A stretch of 26,619 nucleotides of DNA from Nemertoderma westbladi (Eukaryota; Xenacoelomorpha; Nemertodermatida; Nemertodermatidae). A model generated the notes under the pieces. The model had not been told where the DNA came from, searched no databases, and was given only the letters and a program-made list of their open reading frames with translations. The position numbers and the translations under genes are program-made. Location: the NCBI GenBank assembly GCA_032718475.1, contig JAUCBJ010000304.1:1-26619 (forward strand), read 5' to 3'. Positions 18,561 through 26,619 of the stretch are shown here, piece by piece (position 1 is the first letter of the stretch; each line of letters opens with the position of its first letter).

Positions 18561-18739
18561 GTAATTTTCGCGTTTGTTCCACCTCCGGTCTACTTTGGCG
18601 GTTGGCTTCGTTTCATTGTTTGTTTTGGTCTCATCGCTATACTTGCACTATTTATTGGAGACTTTGCCAAAGTTTTCGGTTGCCTGATCGGGTTAAAAGA
18701 CATGGTCACTGCTATTACCTTTGTTGCAGTGGGAACTAG
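18561..18739 (+). CDS. SLC8 (NCX-like): NCX exon: helices 6-7 and start of the alpha-2 repeat
   Basis: Acceptor ttttacactcag, donor ACTAG|gtatgt. The phase-0 translation is VIFAFVPPPVYFGGW, two hydrophobic spans (FIVCFGLIAILALFIGDF and the VTAITFVAVGTS end) and GCLIGLKDMVTAITF between them. It matches mammalian VLFAFVPPTEYWNGW and CTIGLKDSVTAVVFVALGTS. The segment forms the membrane re-entry helix and the first half of alpha-2, which with alpha-1 builds the Na+/Ca2+ transport sites. Its last two bases (AG) join T in the next exon to give the Ser of GTS. Confidence 0.95.
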
Positions 18740-19041
18740 GTATGTTTGCTTAGTATACAGTACATGTGGGTGGTAGGTAGTACTACATCAGCAATACGGA
18801 CGTTAAATACATTAGTAACTGCATTCTACAGCCGAAAAAGTGTAACACAAGTGATAAACTGATTCTTTATTAAAGACATCCATAAACATTTGTTGGGCTT
18901 GGTATTTGAGGAGACGTCCATGGTGAGTGTCCTGCCATGAGTTAAAAAAATGGTTATTGTTTACCGTATGCGCATTTCGCAGTGTTTAATTCAGTACCGG
19001 TAATTCATACAATATTCCTAAACGCAATTTATACTGTAGAG
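18740..19041 (+). other. Start of the 6.1-kb NCX intron, no feature
   Basis: No repeat or exon is recognised before the SINE-related units. The intron runs to the acceptor at 24852. Confidence 0.5.
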
Positions 19042-19198
19042 TGTAAGGGTTTACTGTGGAAGATAACCCATGGTGGTGAAGAGGCATTCCTTTAGGAAAC
19101 AGAGTGGAAGGGTGTACTGTGGAAGATCACCCATGGTGGTGAACAGGCATTCCTTTAGGAAACAGAGTGGAAGGGTTTACTGTGGAAGATCACCCATG
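19042..19198 (+). repeat. Three 62-bp tandem units from a SINE 3' region (left part of a split SINE)
   Basis: gggtttactgtggaagat, acccatggtggtgaa, (c)aggcattcc and aacagagtggaa repeat at about 62-bp spacing. The same words occur once in the SINE at 26225-26475 in inverted orientation. The third unit breaks at cacccatg and resumes at 20364 with catggtggtgaacagg. The small open frame over the units is a repeat by-product. Confidence 0.8.
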
Positions 19199-20363
19199 CA
19201 CAGTGGGTCAAGAGCGGCCAAAATAGGCAAAAACCGATGTGCTCAAAAACATTTTTCAATGTCACCATTCGATTCGCCATATCTGAAAACCTCAGAAAAT
19301 ATACTTGTCTTTTTCATCAGTACATTTTCATGTCTGGGAAGAAAATCTAGCTCGACAAAAGTCTTTAAAAACCGCGAAAATATCTTTAAAATATGTGTTC
19401 TAGAACTTTCGGGATCAATTTTTTTTGCTAGGCCTTGCTACGCCCCAAGCTACCATTCAAATGAAAGATCAACATATATAAAACAAAATTATTGCTAAAC
19501 TGGGTTGCCCCAATTTGCCCAAAAGGACCAATAATGACATCCAAATATTGATGTCAATACCAAAATTGAACGATTTCACTGGGTACTTTCCAAAAATAGA
19601 ACTTATAAACGAGATGGACAATTAACACCATTTTTAATCGAATCAGCACCCTCGAAAACCTGTAAATACCGAAAATTGTCAATTTCTGTCTAGCAGTATA
19701 GATTTGGACATTTTGTGCCTTGCAGCCATGTGCCACAAACATGTGTCACATGCTAAACTGGCACATCTGTGTGATAGCGGAATTTTATACTATTTTCAAT
19801 CGTATCAGCATCCTTGAAAACCCATAAGTACCGAAAGTTGTCAATTTCTGTCTCGCAGGAGAAATTTTGATATTTTATGCCATGTGCCGCAAACATGTGC
19901 CACATGCTAAAGTGGCACGTCTGAGTGACAGCAAAATTTTAAAATATTTGAAGTCGAATCAGCACCCTCGAATACCTCTAAATACTGAAAATTATCAATT
20001 TCTGACTATCACTAGTAAGTTTCATATTTTGTGCCATATGCCTCAAACATATGCCACGTTCCTAAGTTGTCTAATCTGTGCCACCACGGAATTTAAAACA
20101 ATTTGTAATCGCATCAGCACTCTTGGAAACTCAGGAGAACCAAAAGCTGCGGCATTCTGGCATTGTTTATCATATTTCCCAGATATGCTAATTTTGGCAC
20201 GTGTCAAGAAATGGCACAACGCCATACATTGATAACTTGAAACCCTTCCCAAACGATTCAGAACACTTGAAAACCCGTATTGGAGAAAAATTGTTCTTAA
20301 AACATGAACACTCTCCGAATTAATGCATTTTGGCCACAAAACATGGTTTCTGACCCACTTTGT
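19199..20363. mobile_element. 1.17-kb TIR element inserted in a SINE, 4-bp target duplication CATG
   Basis: Flanked by CATG at 19195-19198 and 20364-20367. The ends are CACAGTGGGTCA and TGACCCACTTTGT, sharing AGTGGGTCA in inverted orientation, followed by ggcca(a/c)aa inner matches. The interior is a tandem array (next entry). No transposase was seen. A 4-bp duplication with CAC-type tips could fit a Chapaev-like group, but this is a guess. Confidence 0.75.
19630..20135. repeat. ~155-160-bp tandem units inside the 1.17-kb element
   Basis: atcagcaccctcgaaaacc-like segments recur at about 19642, 19803, 19958 and 20113. Each is followed by a taccgaaaattgtcaatttc block, and between them lie catgtgccacaaacatgt-like blocks and tggcacatctg. 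Units are 75-90% alike by eye. Open frames on both strands here are not supported as genes. Confidence 0.8.
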
Positions 20364-20425
20364 CATGGTGGTGAACAGGAATTCCTTGTCTTAACGAGCA
20401 TAAAAGTATCTCCCGTTCTAAATGC
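20364..20425 (+). mobile_element. Right part of the split SINE
   Basis: catggtggtgaacaggaatt, ccttgtcttaacgagc and ataaaagta match the 3' end of the SINE at 26225-26475 (complement). It continues the units ending at 19198. Confidence 0.75.
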
Positions 20426-20469
20426 AATTTAAATAATATCAATTAAATTATGTTCAAATTTATGACAAA

Positions 20470-21515
20470 CAATAGGGATGGTACGCGAAAAAATTGTTAG
20501 ACTAGAAATAATTTAATAAGGGGTAACAAGGTCCCCTGAATCTAGTGACGGGTGTGTGTTTCTTTTAAACGCGAGTAAACGGTCTAAATCCGGGTTTATG
20601 TAATCGTGGGAAGCCAGTTTTGAAAATCGGCACTGATAGGATTCTACAGATTTGACGTCACGACAACGTGCTCTGGTAATTTCTTAACTTGGTTTCTATG
20701 GATAGAAATTTTCGTTCGATTCAAATACATATTAAATCTCAATCATTTTACATGTGGCTTAGAGGCATGTAGCTTATTGAAAGCGGACAGTCTTCCACGC
20801 CTTTTGACACTACAATTAATTAAATTTACGATGAGGAAGATTGTTAAAATGCGGTACACAATTTCAAACTTAACAGATTGCCTGACCAGTAAGCACGCAC
20901 TTGCCTAACTTCAGCACTTGACTCAGCCCATCAGCCTATTGCAGTGTTTGAGTATTGCAACTTACTTCATTAATTTGGATTTACCGGTGTCCAGTACACA
21001 TTTTACTAGCCTTACAAATTAATACAGTACCGGCTGACCGCTATTTCAAGTTTAATGTTATTTTAAAACCTAATCTGTAGGCCTTAATCTATGCAGCTTA
21101 GTATGCAGTATTGCTGCTGGAAATACTGCTGGAAGACCATTTTCTCAATGTTCCTCACAATGAATTTAATTAATTATAGTGTCAAAAGACGCGCAAGACT
21201 CTCCGCTTTCAATTAATATACGCCACGTGTGGAATGATTGAGAGTTAATATGTATTTGATTCGATCGAAAATCTATATCCTTAGAACCCACGATAAGAAA
21301 TAATTATCAGATCACTTTGTAGTGACGTCAAATCTGTAGCAGCCAATCACAGCCGATTTTCAGAATTGGCTTCCCGCGCTTAATTAAACCCGCCATTTCG
21401 ACCGTTTCCTCGTGTTTTTCCAAAAATCACACCCCGCCACTCGATTCAGGGCACTTTGTTACCCCTTATTCGATTGTTTCCAGACCAACAATTTTTTTGC
21501 CCACCGACCCTATTG
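20470..21515. mobile_element. 1.05-kb foldback element with ~370-bp inverted arms
   Basis: The left arm from CAATAGGGATGG to about 20840 pairs with 21150-21515, ending ccgaccctattg. Paired blocks include aataaggggtaacaa, gggaagcca, acagatttgacgtca, caaatacatatta, gaaagcgga and ttttgacac. Identity between the arms is roughly 80%, so the copy is old. The spacer (20841-21149) has no ORF. No clear target duplication is visible. It is a non-autonomous DNA element of unknown superfamily. Confidence 0.8.
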
Positions 21516-21749
21516 GGACTGCCAGTACGTACTCAAATAATATAACAATTGGTGCATAGAAGGGTATTGCAATTTAATAATGATGTGATGAATGTGGGTA
21601 GGTTGCATGTTGGCGGTGAAACGGGTTATAAAGAGGCTATATTCCAACAACAGTTTTATATACTGCTATTTGCAATTGCAGTCTGATAGCTGCACACCTC
21701 ACATCTACATGCAGTACTACTATTACTATCCGACATTGACTGCTCTTCT
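21516..21749. other. Gene-free sequence between foldback and LINE
   Basis: No feature is recognised apart from a short (TAC/TAT) run at 21716-21730 just before the LINE 5' truncation. Confidence 0.5.
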
Positions 21750-24006
21750 CTCACAGTGCGGACATTTCAGACTGACCATCGATTGGTTATGGGAAAGACC
21801 AAATTAAGCCTTCGTTCAAACAAGGGTCCTAAAAAGTCCACCCCACATCATGACTGGTCTACCTTGGATAAAAACCCCATTATAAAGGATAACTTTACAA
21901 TTGAGGTTACAAATAGATATTCCAGTCTCATAAATGAAGAAATGAACCACTGTGAGAAATATACCCAGTTTGCTGCAGCAGTAAAGTCAGCTGCAAAGAA
22001 AACTGTTCCTCTAAAGCCACGGAAGTTGAAGAAGATCCCCTGGGCAGACCAGCGCATTCTAGACCTGCAAGAGGAATTCAACAAAGCCAAAAGAGAGTAT
22101 CGTAGCCGACGTACAACTTCTGCAAAAAATGCAGTGAAAGCTTCAGTGAAATCTCTAAACAAGCAATACTCGATTAATAAAGCAAAGCTTATCAGCGAGC
22201 AGGTTGATACTATCAATGCTGCTGACGAAAGCAGGAAATCTGCTGAAGCCTGGCAAGCAATCAACCTGCTCTCTGGAAGAAAAAGCCGGCCAACTGCCAA
22301 GGTGAAGGCTGATTCTCCAGCCGACCGCTTGGCAGGATGGAAGTCTCATTTCTAGAAATTGCTAAATAATGATCGAGAACTGACTGACGATTTCACTGTA
22401 AAGCCTGTGTCACACACAATACTCTCAGACATCCCAATTGGTGACATAACATTCGAAGAGGTCTTAACTGCTTCGAATGACATTAAAACCAATAGGGCAT
22501 CTGGTGTTGATGATGTGCCTCCCGAGGTCTTTAAGATCAGAGAATGCCTTCAACTAGCCCACCCTATCCTAGCAGAAATGTACTGCACTAAGATTGCACC
22601 ACAAGAACTGAAGACTAATCGGCTAACACCCGTTGCAAAGAAGGGCAACCTCTCCTATTTTGGTTCATATCGTGGAATTAGTCTAATCTCAATTGCAGCT
22701 AAATTATTCAACAGAATAATGCTGAATCGCATTAGGGATCCTTTAGAAAGACTCTTGCGTGGGAATCAAAATGGGTTTCGAAAAGGTAGAGGTACCTTTG
22801 AACCCATTCTGGCACTTAGAAGGATTATTGAAGAGGTTTCTACAAAGAAAGACAGACATTTGGCTGTCATATTAGTGGATTTCTTCAAGGCCTTCGATTC
22901 CGTGTCACGCCCACGCATGTTCCAAATTCTTCAGGCATATGGGATCCCCAATGAGATCATTAATGCAATCAGATCAGTATATGACGGTTCCACGACCTTT
23001 GTATTCACTACTGATGGAGACACAGACCCATTTGAGGTTCTCTGGGGTGTCCTTCAAGGAGACACATTAGCCCCGTTCCTCTTCATTATTGTGGTGGACT
23101 ATGTGCTGCGGACATCACTCGATCTTCATGAAGCTGATGGGGTGGAAATATCTCCACCATCAGGTAGCCGTAGCCCCAGCAGAACATCTAACCGACCTTG
23201 ACTTTGCAGATGACCTTGGTTTACTGTCAGAGACATTAGAAGGAGCACAGAAGCTGCTATCTAGCTTAGAGGAGGCTGCATCTAGTGTTGGCCTCTTTGT
23301 GAATAGCACAAAGACCAAAATTCTGACAGTAAACATGGATTCAGATCAGCAGAAAATTGATCGGGATAACATTCAATCGCTGGATGGACTGGTAAGTCAT
23401 GTGAACGACTTCTGCTACCTTGGATCATGGGTTCGGAGGTCTGCTGAAGATCTCCGAATTCGCAAAGGGAAAGCCTGGTCCGCCATCCACAAGCTATCCA
23501 GGATCTGGAAGAGCTCTGACATCTCATGCTCTTTAAAGGTACGCCTTTTCCGTGCAGCAGTGGAGCCTGTGCTGCTCTATGGCAGCCAATGCTGGGCTCT
23601 AACTGCTGAAGACACCAGGTCCTTGGATGGCACATACACCAGGATGCTTCGCCGGGTGCACAACATAGCATATGATGCAAACATAAGCAATGAGGTGTTA
23701 TATAAATATGGTAACATCTCATTGCCAAGACCTAGCATCACCCTGCAGAAACGCCGTCTAATGCTTGCTGGGCACTGTTTCCGCCGGCAGGATCAACCTG
23801 TACACAACCTTGTGCTGTGGCAGCCTGCTGGCGAGAATAGACGTGGTGGACAGCCAATGACTTTCCTCAAACGCCTGCTCAAGGACACAGGACTTGAGAA
23901 CAGGAATGAATTAGGAAATTGTATGGCTGACCGCAAGATCTGGGGGCGCTATGTTTCTGGGGCCGCCGGCACTGCACCCTAGTGCAAGCCGATCATCATC
24001 ATCACT
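21750..24006 (+). pseudogene. RTE-like non-LTR retrotransposon, 5'-truncated with stop and frameshift
   Basis: Coding begins inside the end of an APE-type endonuclease (TDHRLVMGKTKLSLR). A basic linker follows, then the reverse transcriptase: RLTPVAKKGN, YRGISLISIAAKLFNRI, QNGFRKGRGT, LVDFFKAFDSV (first catalytic Asp), VLQGDTLAPFLFII and DLDFADDLGLLSE (catalytic FADD). A C-terminal domain (SLDGTYTRMLRRVHN, LAGHCFRRQDQPVHN, LVLWQPAGENRRGGQPM, LKDTGL) completes it, with a stop at 23980-23982. The lesions are one in-frame TAG at 22353-22355 (the frame continues unchanged after it) and one frameshift at about 23160-23180, just before FADD. Most of the endonuclease is missing. The 3' end is gccgatcatcatcatcac, a short ATC tail as in RTE elements. 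It lies in the NCX intron, same strand. The clade assignment is from motif resemblance. Confidence 0.9.
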
Positions 24007-24011
24007 ATTAC

Positions 24012-24565
24012 TATAGGCATGCCATATTTGCATCTGCATTATATATATTACATAGATGTATATTAAGAATGGTGTTCCGGCTTGACGACAAAATTGCGCC
24101 GCCACAACTCCCTATCTCCCATGACTTTCGCGAGATCATCCAGTGTCCGTTAAGATGCGTCTCAAGAAAGTCATGGGCTGTCTACCATGCTTATTCACTC
24201 TATGAGGCCGCCAAAGCACAAGATTATGCACTGGCTGGTCCTCATGGCGAAAGCAATGTCCTGCAAAGCGGAGGCGGTTGCGCTTAATGTCAAGCTTGGG
24301 GAGACTAATGAAACACCCCCAAGGATTAGTAATGTGTTCATTGTGTACTTGACACAATGAACCCGACGGAGCATTATTGTGAATGTGCCATCCAGAGATT
24401 TGGAATCCTCTGCAGTTAGAGACCTGCATGGATGCTATAGATTAGTACTGGTACTACCACAGCGATAAATAATCGAACCTTTAAGGTTCCGTTTTATTCT
24501 GTGGGACTTCCAAATCCTGGACAGACTATTTAACGCTGCCCATGCCTTCCCCTTGTCTCTCTATA
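24012..24565 (-). pseudogene. RTE-like LINE C-terminal fragment, opposite strand
   Basis: The - strand opens near gggaaggcatgggcagc (the GKAWSAI region) and includes SRIWKS, LTAEDSKSLDGTF, MLRRVH, LRFAGHCFRHEDQPVHN, LVLWRPHRVNKHGRQPMTF and DTG, but in several frames. An in-frame stop interrupts the LLYGS region. Its tail meets the tail of the + strand copy at about 24007-24011. It is closer to the copy at 5230-5760 than to its neighbour. Confidence 0.85.
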
Positions 24566-24852
24566 TGTACCATTTGTGTTTTCTATTATTTGAGTATGTA
24601 ACGTAGGCCCTATTTTTTTCATTAATCGGTCAATATATTTCAATTTAGTTAACTATGTGTTCATGAATAAGGACATTATATGAAATTCTGCATTAAAAAC
24701 AGCTGAGAACACCAGAAAAATACTAAAATACAACTGAAGAAGTTTAATTCTACATAGAATTAGCAACGAATTTTATAACCAATATTTTTCTGCACTACTT
24801 TCTTCATACACACTTCTGTTTAAATTACAAAAATATATAAATTTATTGACAG
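24566..24852 (+). other. End of the long NCX intron
   Basis: AT-rich with no element recognised. It ends in the acceptor ttattgacag at 24852. Confidence 0.6.
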
Positions 24853-25003
24853 TTTGGCAGATTTGTTCGAAAGTCGCGAAGTCGCCATTCATGAGAAATA
24901 TGCTGATTCAGCTATTGAGAACATCACTGCAACGAATGCCGTCAATGTATTTCTAGGTTTGGGGTTGCCCTGGACAATTGCGGCTATTTACCACGGAGCC
25001 AAG
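24853..25003 (+). CDS. SLC8 (NCX-like): NCX exon: core of the alpha-2 repeat
   Basis: Acceptor tttattgacag, donor GCCAAG|gtgaga. It begins with one base (T) that completes Ser of GTS. Translation: [50 protein letters not shown]. It aligns with [35 protein letters not shown] and AWSIAAIYHAANG of NCX1. The acidic residue after GTS and the Asn in TNAVNVFLG, both part of the transport site in the family, are conserved. The Pro normally before that Asp is Ala here, and FAS is FES. The frame and splice phases are intact. Confidence 0.93.
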
Positions 25004-25785
25004 GTGAGAACATGGCCTACTATAGAGTATCTTACCCTGTATAGTAGGTCATGGTGAAAATCGTAAAATATACTCTATAAATGTAACTATTACATGGTAT
25101 TATCAGGCTAGTATTGCATCTGGACCGAACTGGGACGTCCACGCAACGTTGCGAATTTTACCGAACTTAAAATATTATTTAAAAACTCCCATTCACACAT
25201 CCAGGAGAAAATAAGTTTAAAATTTAATTACGTGTTTTAATGCATTTAATATGACGCTAAATTATTATTAATTTTTTTCCAGGTATCTGTAGCAGATTAT
25301 TTACATATTGCATTATTTCTGCGTTCAATGTGCAGCCCTAAATGCTTAATCGCAATTAAGCGTATTAAATGCAACTAAAATAAACTTATATTAAAGAATC
25401 TAATTAAATGAAATATTAATTTAACCTGGATGAGGATGTTTTTTTTAATAGTGGGCGACTTAGAGTTATGCAGTGGTGGTTTACAAAATGTATGCAGTCC
25501 TACACACACAGTTCTGTTGCACGAAGTCTCCAGACCTATAGTAATATACAGCGCAAAGTAACGAGAAATAGATATGCTATTTATAAATATTTCATTTTTG
25601 TTTGGAGAATAATCAGCTGTTATTTGCATCGATTTTCCTCTGGAGGTGGATGTTTGCGTTGGAAGCCCCCCCCCCCCCCCCCCCCCCCTCCCCCCAGTTT
25701 GTACAAAGATATGTTATTTTGAATTTGTAATGTAATATTAATTAGTTCTTGTATTATTAATCGATGAATACCTCCATATCTCTAG
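25004..25785 (+). other. NCX intron, with poly-C tract at 25668-25695
   Basis: A 782-bp GT-AG intron. It contains about 26 bases of C broken by one T, and otherwise no recognised element. The open frame ending in the poly-C run is an artefact of low complexity. Confidence 0.6.
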
Positions 25786-26025
25786 GGTAACAAGTTCCTA
25801 GTGGATGCCCCTACGCTGCAGTTCTCAGTTGCCATGTATCTGACAGTCGCTGTTGTTTGCTTCGGGATTCTAGTGATGCGACGGTACATGAGTTGTTCGG
25901 GTCGAGCGGAACTTGGGGGTCCATTCGTCACCAAGTACTTAACCGCAGCCGTCCTCTGTCTGCTATGGGTATTATATCTTTTAATGGTCATATTGCAGGC
26001 TTATGATGTTATCAGTGGAATTTAA
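25786..26025 (+). CDS. SLC8 (NCX-like): NCX terminal exon: last two membrane helices and stop
   Basis: Acceptor atatctctag, phase 0. GNKFLVDAPTLQFSV leads into a membrane span (MYLTVAVVCFGILVM), a basic loop (RRYMSCSGRAELGGP), a second span (YLTAAVLCLLWVLYLLMVI) and the tail LQAYDVISGI, then TAA. It matches NCX1 GEQFKVSPGTLAFSV, ELGGPR and LLWLLYIFFSSLEAY.HIKGF in order and spacing. ELGGP and the short C-terminus are typical of SLC8 and unlike the NCKX family. The C-terminus is complete, with no truncation. Confidence 0.95.
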   Translation, partial: GNKFLVDAPTLQFSVAMYLTVAVVCFGILVMRRYMSCSGRAELGGPFVTKYLTAAVLCLLWVLYLLMVILQAYDVISGI

Positions 26026-26213
26026 TCATATCATCTATATAATATCATAACGCATATTATTAATTATTATCGGATATTTATTACTCAAGGTGCTGGGTAG
26101 CATGAGGGTCCTGATAAAATTCGATCTAAATCTAAAGGCCCTCTTAAGGCACTCTTAAATTATCTTATCTTCTCTCTGAAGGCGCTCTTAAATTATTTTT
26201 TACAAAGCAACCT

Positions 26214-26219
26214 AATAAA
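26214..26219 (+). terminator. Candidate polyadenylation signal of the NCX gene
   Basis: AATAAA overlapping a second AATAAA-like run (aataaataaatggg), about 190 bp past the stop and directly before the SINE. Other AATAAA copies occur near 26497, so the used site is uncertain. Confidence 0.45.
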
Positions 26220-26224
26220 TAAAT

Positions 26225-26475
26225 GGGAGAATCTTTTAGGCTCGTTAAGCCAAGGAATTCCTGTTCACCACCATGGGTGATCTTCCATAGTAAACCATTC
26301 CACTCTGTTTCCCAAGTTACCTTGATTCCCATTTATCGACCACTGAAGAATGAAAGCCAGGGTGCAGGCTAGGCTGCAGCATCTAATCAACAGAGTGCTG
26401 CCCCATCTAGGGATCGAACCCGGGCTTCCTAATTGGAAGCTTAGGAAAGTCACCACTAGACCAAGCTACTGCTTG
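26225..26475 (-). mobile_element. tRNA-derived SINE
   Basis: The - strand has an A box TGGTCTAGTGG (26463-26453) and a B box GGTTCGATCCC (26420-26410), 32 bp apart. The sequence between resembles an anticodon arm (cttcctaattggaagc). Downstream is a unique body ending ggaagatcacccatggtgg, gaacaggaattccttgg and cttaacgagc. The body recurs at 19042-19198 and 20364-20425. These boxes are internal RNA polymerase III promoters. A true tRNA is unlikely because the acceptor stem does not close. Confidence 0.75.
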
Positions 26476-26619
26476 TTCTAAATATTTATATAATAATAAA
26501 TAAAGGAAACACTAGACCGCAATGATCAAAATGTAAAAAAGGCAGCATTTAGTATAATATACAATGCAGATAGCCCTACACAATCCTAAATCATTTCTAT
26601 TCTGTTATTAATGGAAGTG
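26476..26619. other. Gene-free sequence at window end
   Basis: AT-rich with an (AATA)n run near 26488-26505. Nothing else is recognised. Confidence 0.5.

Noticed and set aside
19070-19498. 142-codon open frame on the + strand
   Set aside because: Its first half is the 62-bp SINE repeat read in frame and its second half runs into the inserted transposon; no protein domain.
20043-20366. Overlapping open frames on both strands of about 110-120 codons
   Set aside because: Produced by the ~155-bp tandem units of the 1.17-kb element.
21848-22349. Open frames on the - strand opposite the LINE
   Set aside because: Shadows of the LINE coding sequence; no independent support.
26405-26475. Functional tRNA gene on the - strand
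   Set aside because: A and B boxes are present but the acceptor stem does not close, and the downstream body recurs elsewhere in the window, so it is a SINE.

Overview
This window reads as a piece of an animal nuclear genome, most likely a marine invertebrate. It is AT-rich with long gene-free stretches. It carries parts of two intron-containing genes with GT-AG splice sites, an RTE-like LINE family, a tRNA-derived SINE, many inverted-repeat DNA elements and long poly-C tracts. I cannot name the species. Nothing bacterial, phage or CRISPR-like was seen.

Genes. The clearest gene is the 3' half of a Na+/Ca2+ exchanger (SLC8/NCX) on the + strand. Five exons (16445-16642, 16781-16959, 18561-18739, 24853-25003, 25786-26025) keep phase across every junction. 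They encode the end of a Calx-beta domain, the end of the cytosolic loop, the alpha-2 repeat and the last membrane helices. The other introns are short, but the 6.1-kb intron inside alpha-2 is packed with transposon remains. On the - strand, 3469-4014 is the terminal coding exon of a fibrinogen-related (FReD) lectin-type protein, with a poly-pyrimidine acceptor and polyadenylation hexamers. A short signal-peptide ORF with an upstream TATA-like box lies on the - strand at 12512-12616. It could be the first exon of a secreted protein, perhaps of the FReD gene, but this is speculative.

Layout. 1-1044: nothing recognised. 1045-3207: a foldback element whose arms are built of 130-bp subrepeats; one arm is broken by a 284-bp element with an 8-bp target duplication. 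3208-4040: FReD exon. 4141-6285: nested LINE fragments and a hairpin MITE. 6464-8700: a TTAA-flanked MITE, a cluster of 14-bp palindromes, a ~62-bp degenerate tandem array and a 12-bp minisatellite. 8915-12449: a 346-bp tandem duplication whose second copy is split by a 2.85-kb TA-flanked inverted-repeat element. 13403-16240: repeat blocks with terminal hairpins resembling Helentron/Helitron ends. 16445-26025: NCX exons; the introns hold a SINE split by a 1.17-kb transposon, a 1.05-kb foldback, and two tail-to-tail LINE copies. 26225-26475: a tRNA-derived SINE just past the NCX 3' end.

The strongest novelty lies in mobile-element archaeology. In three places an insertion can be read to the base because an uninterrupted paralogous copy sits in the same window. 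No multi-gene system was found.
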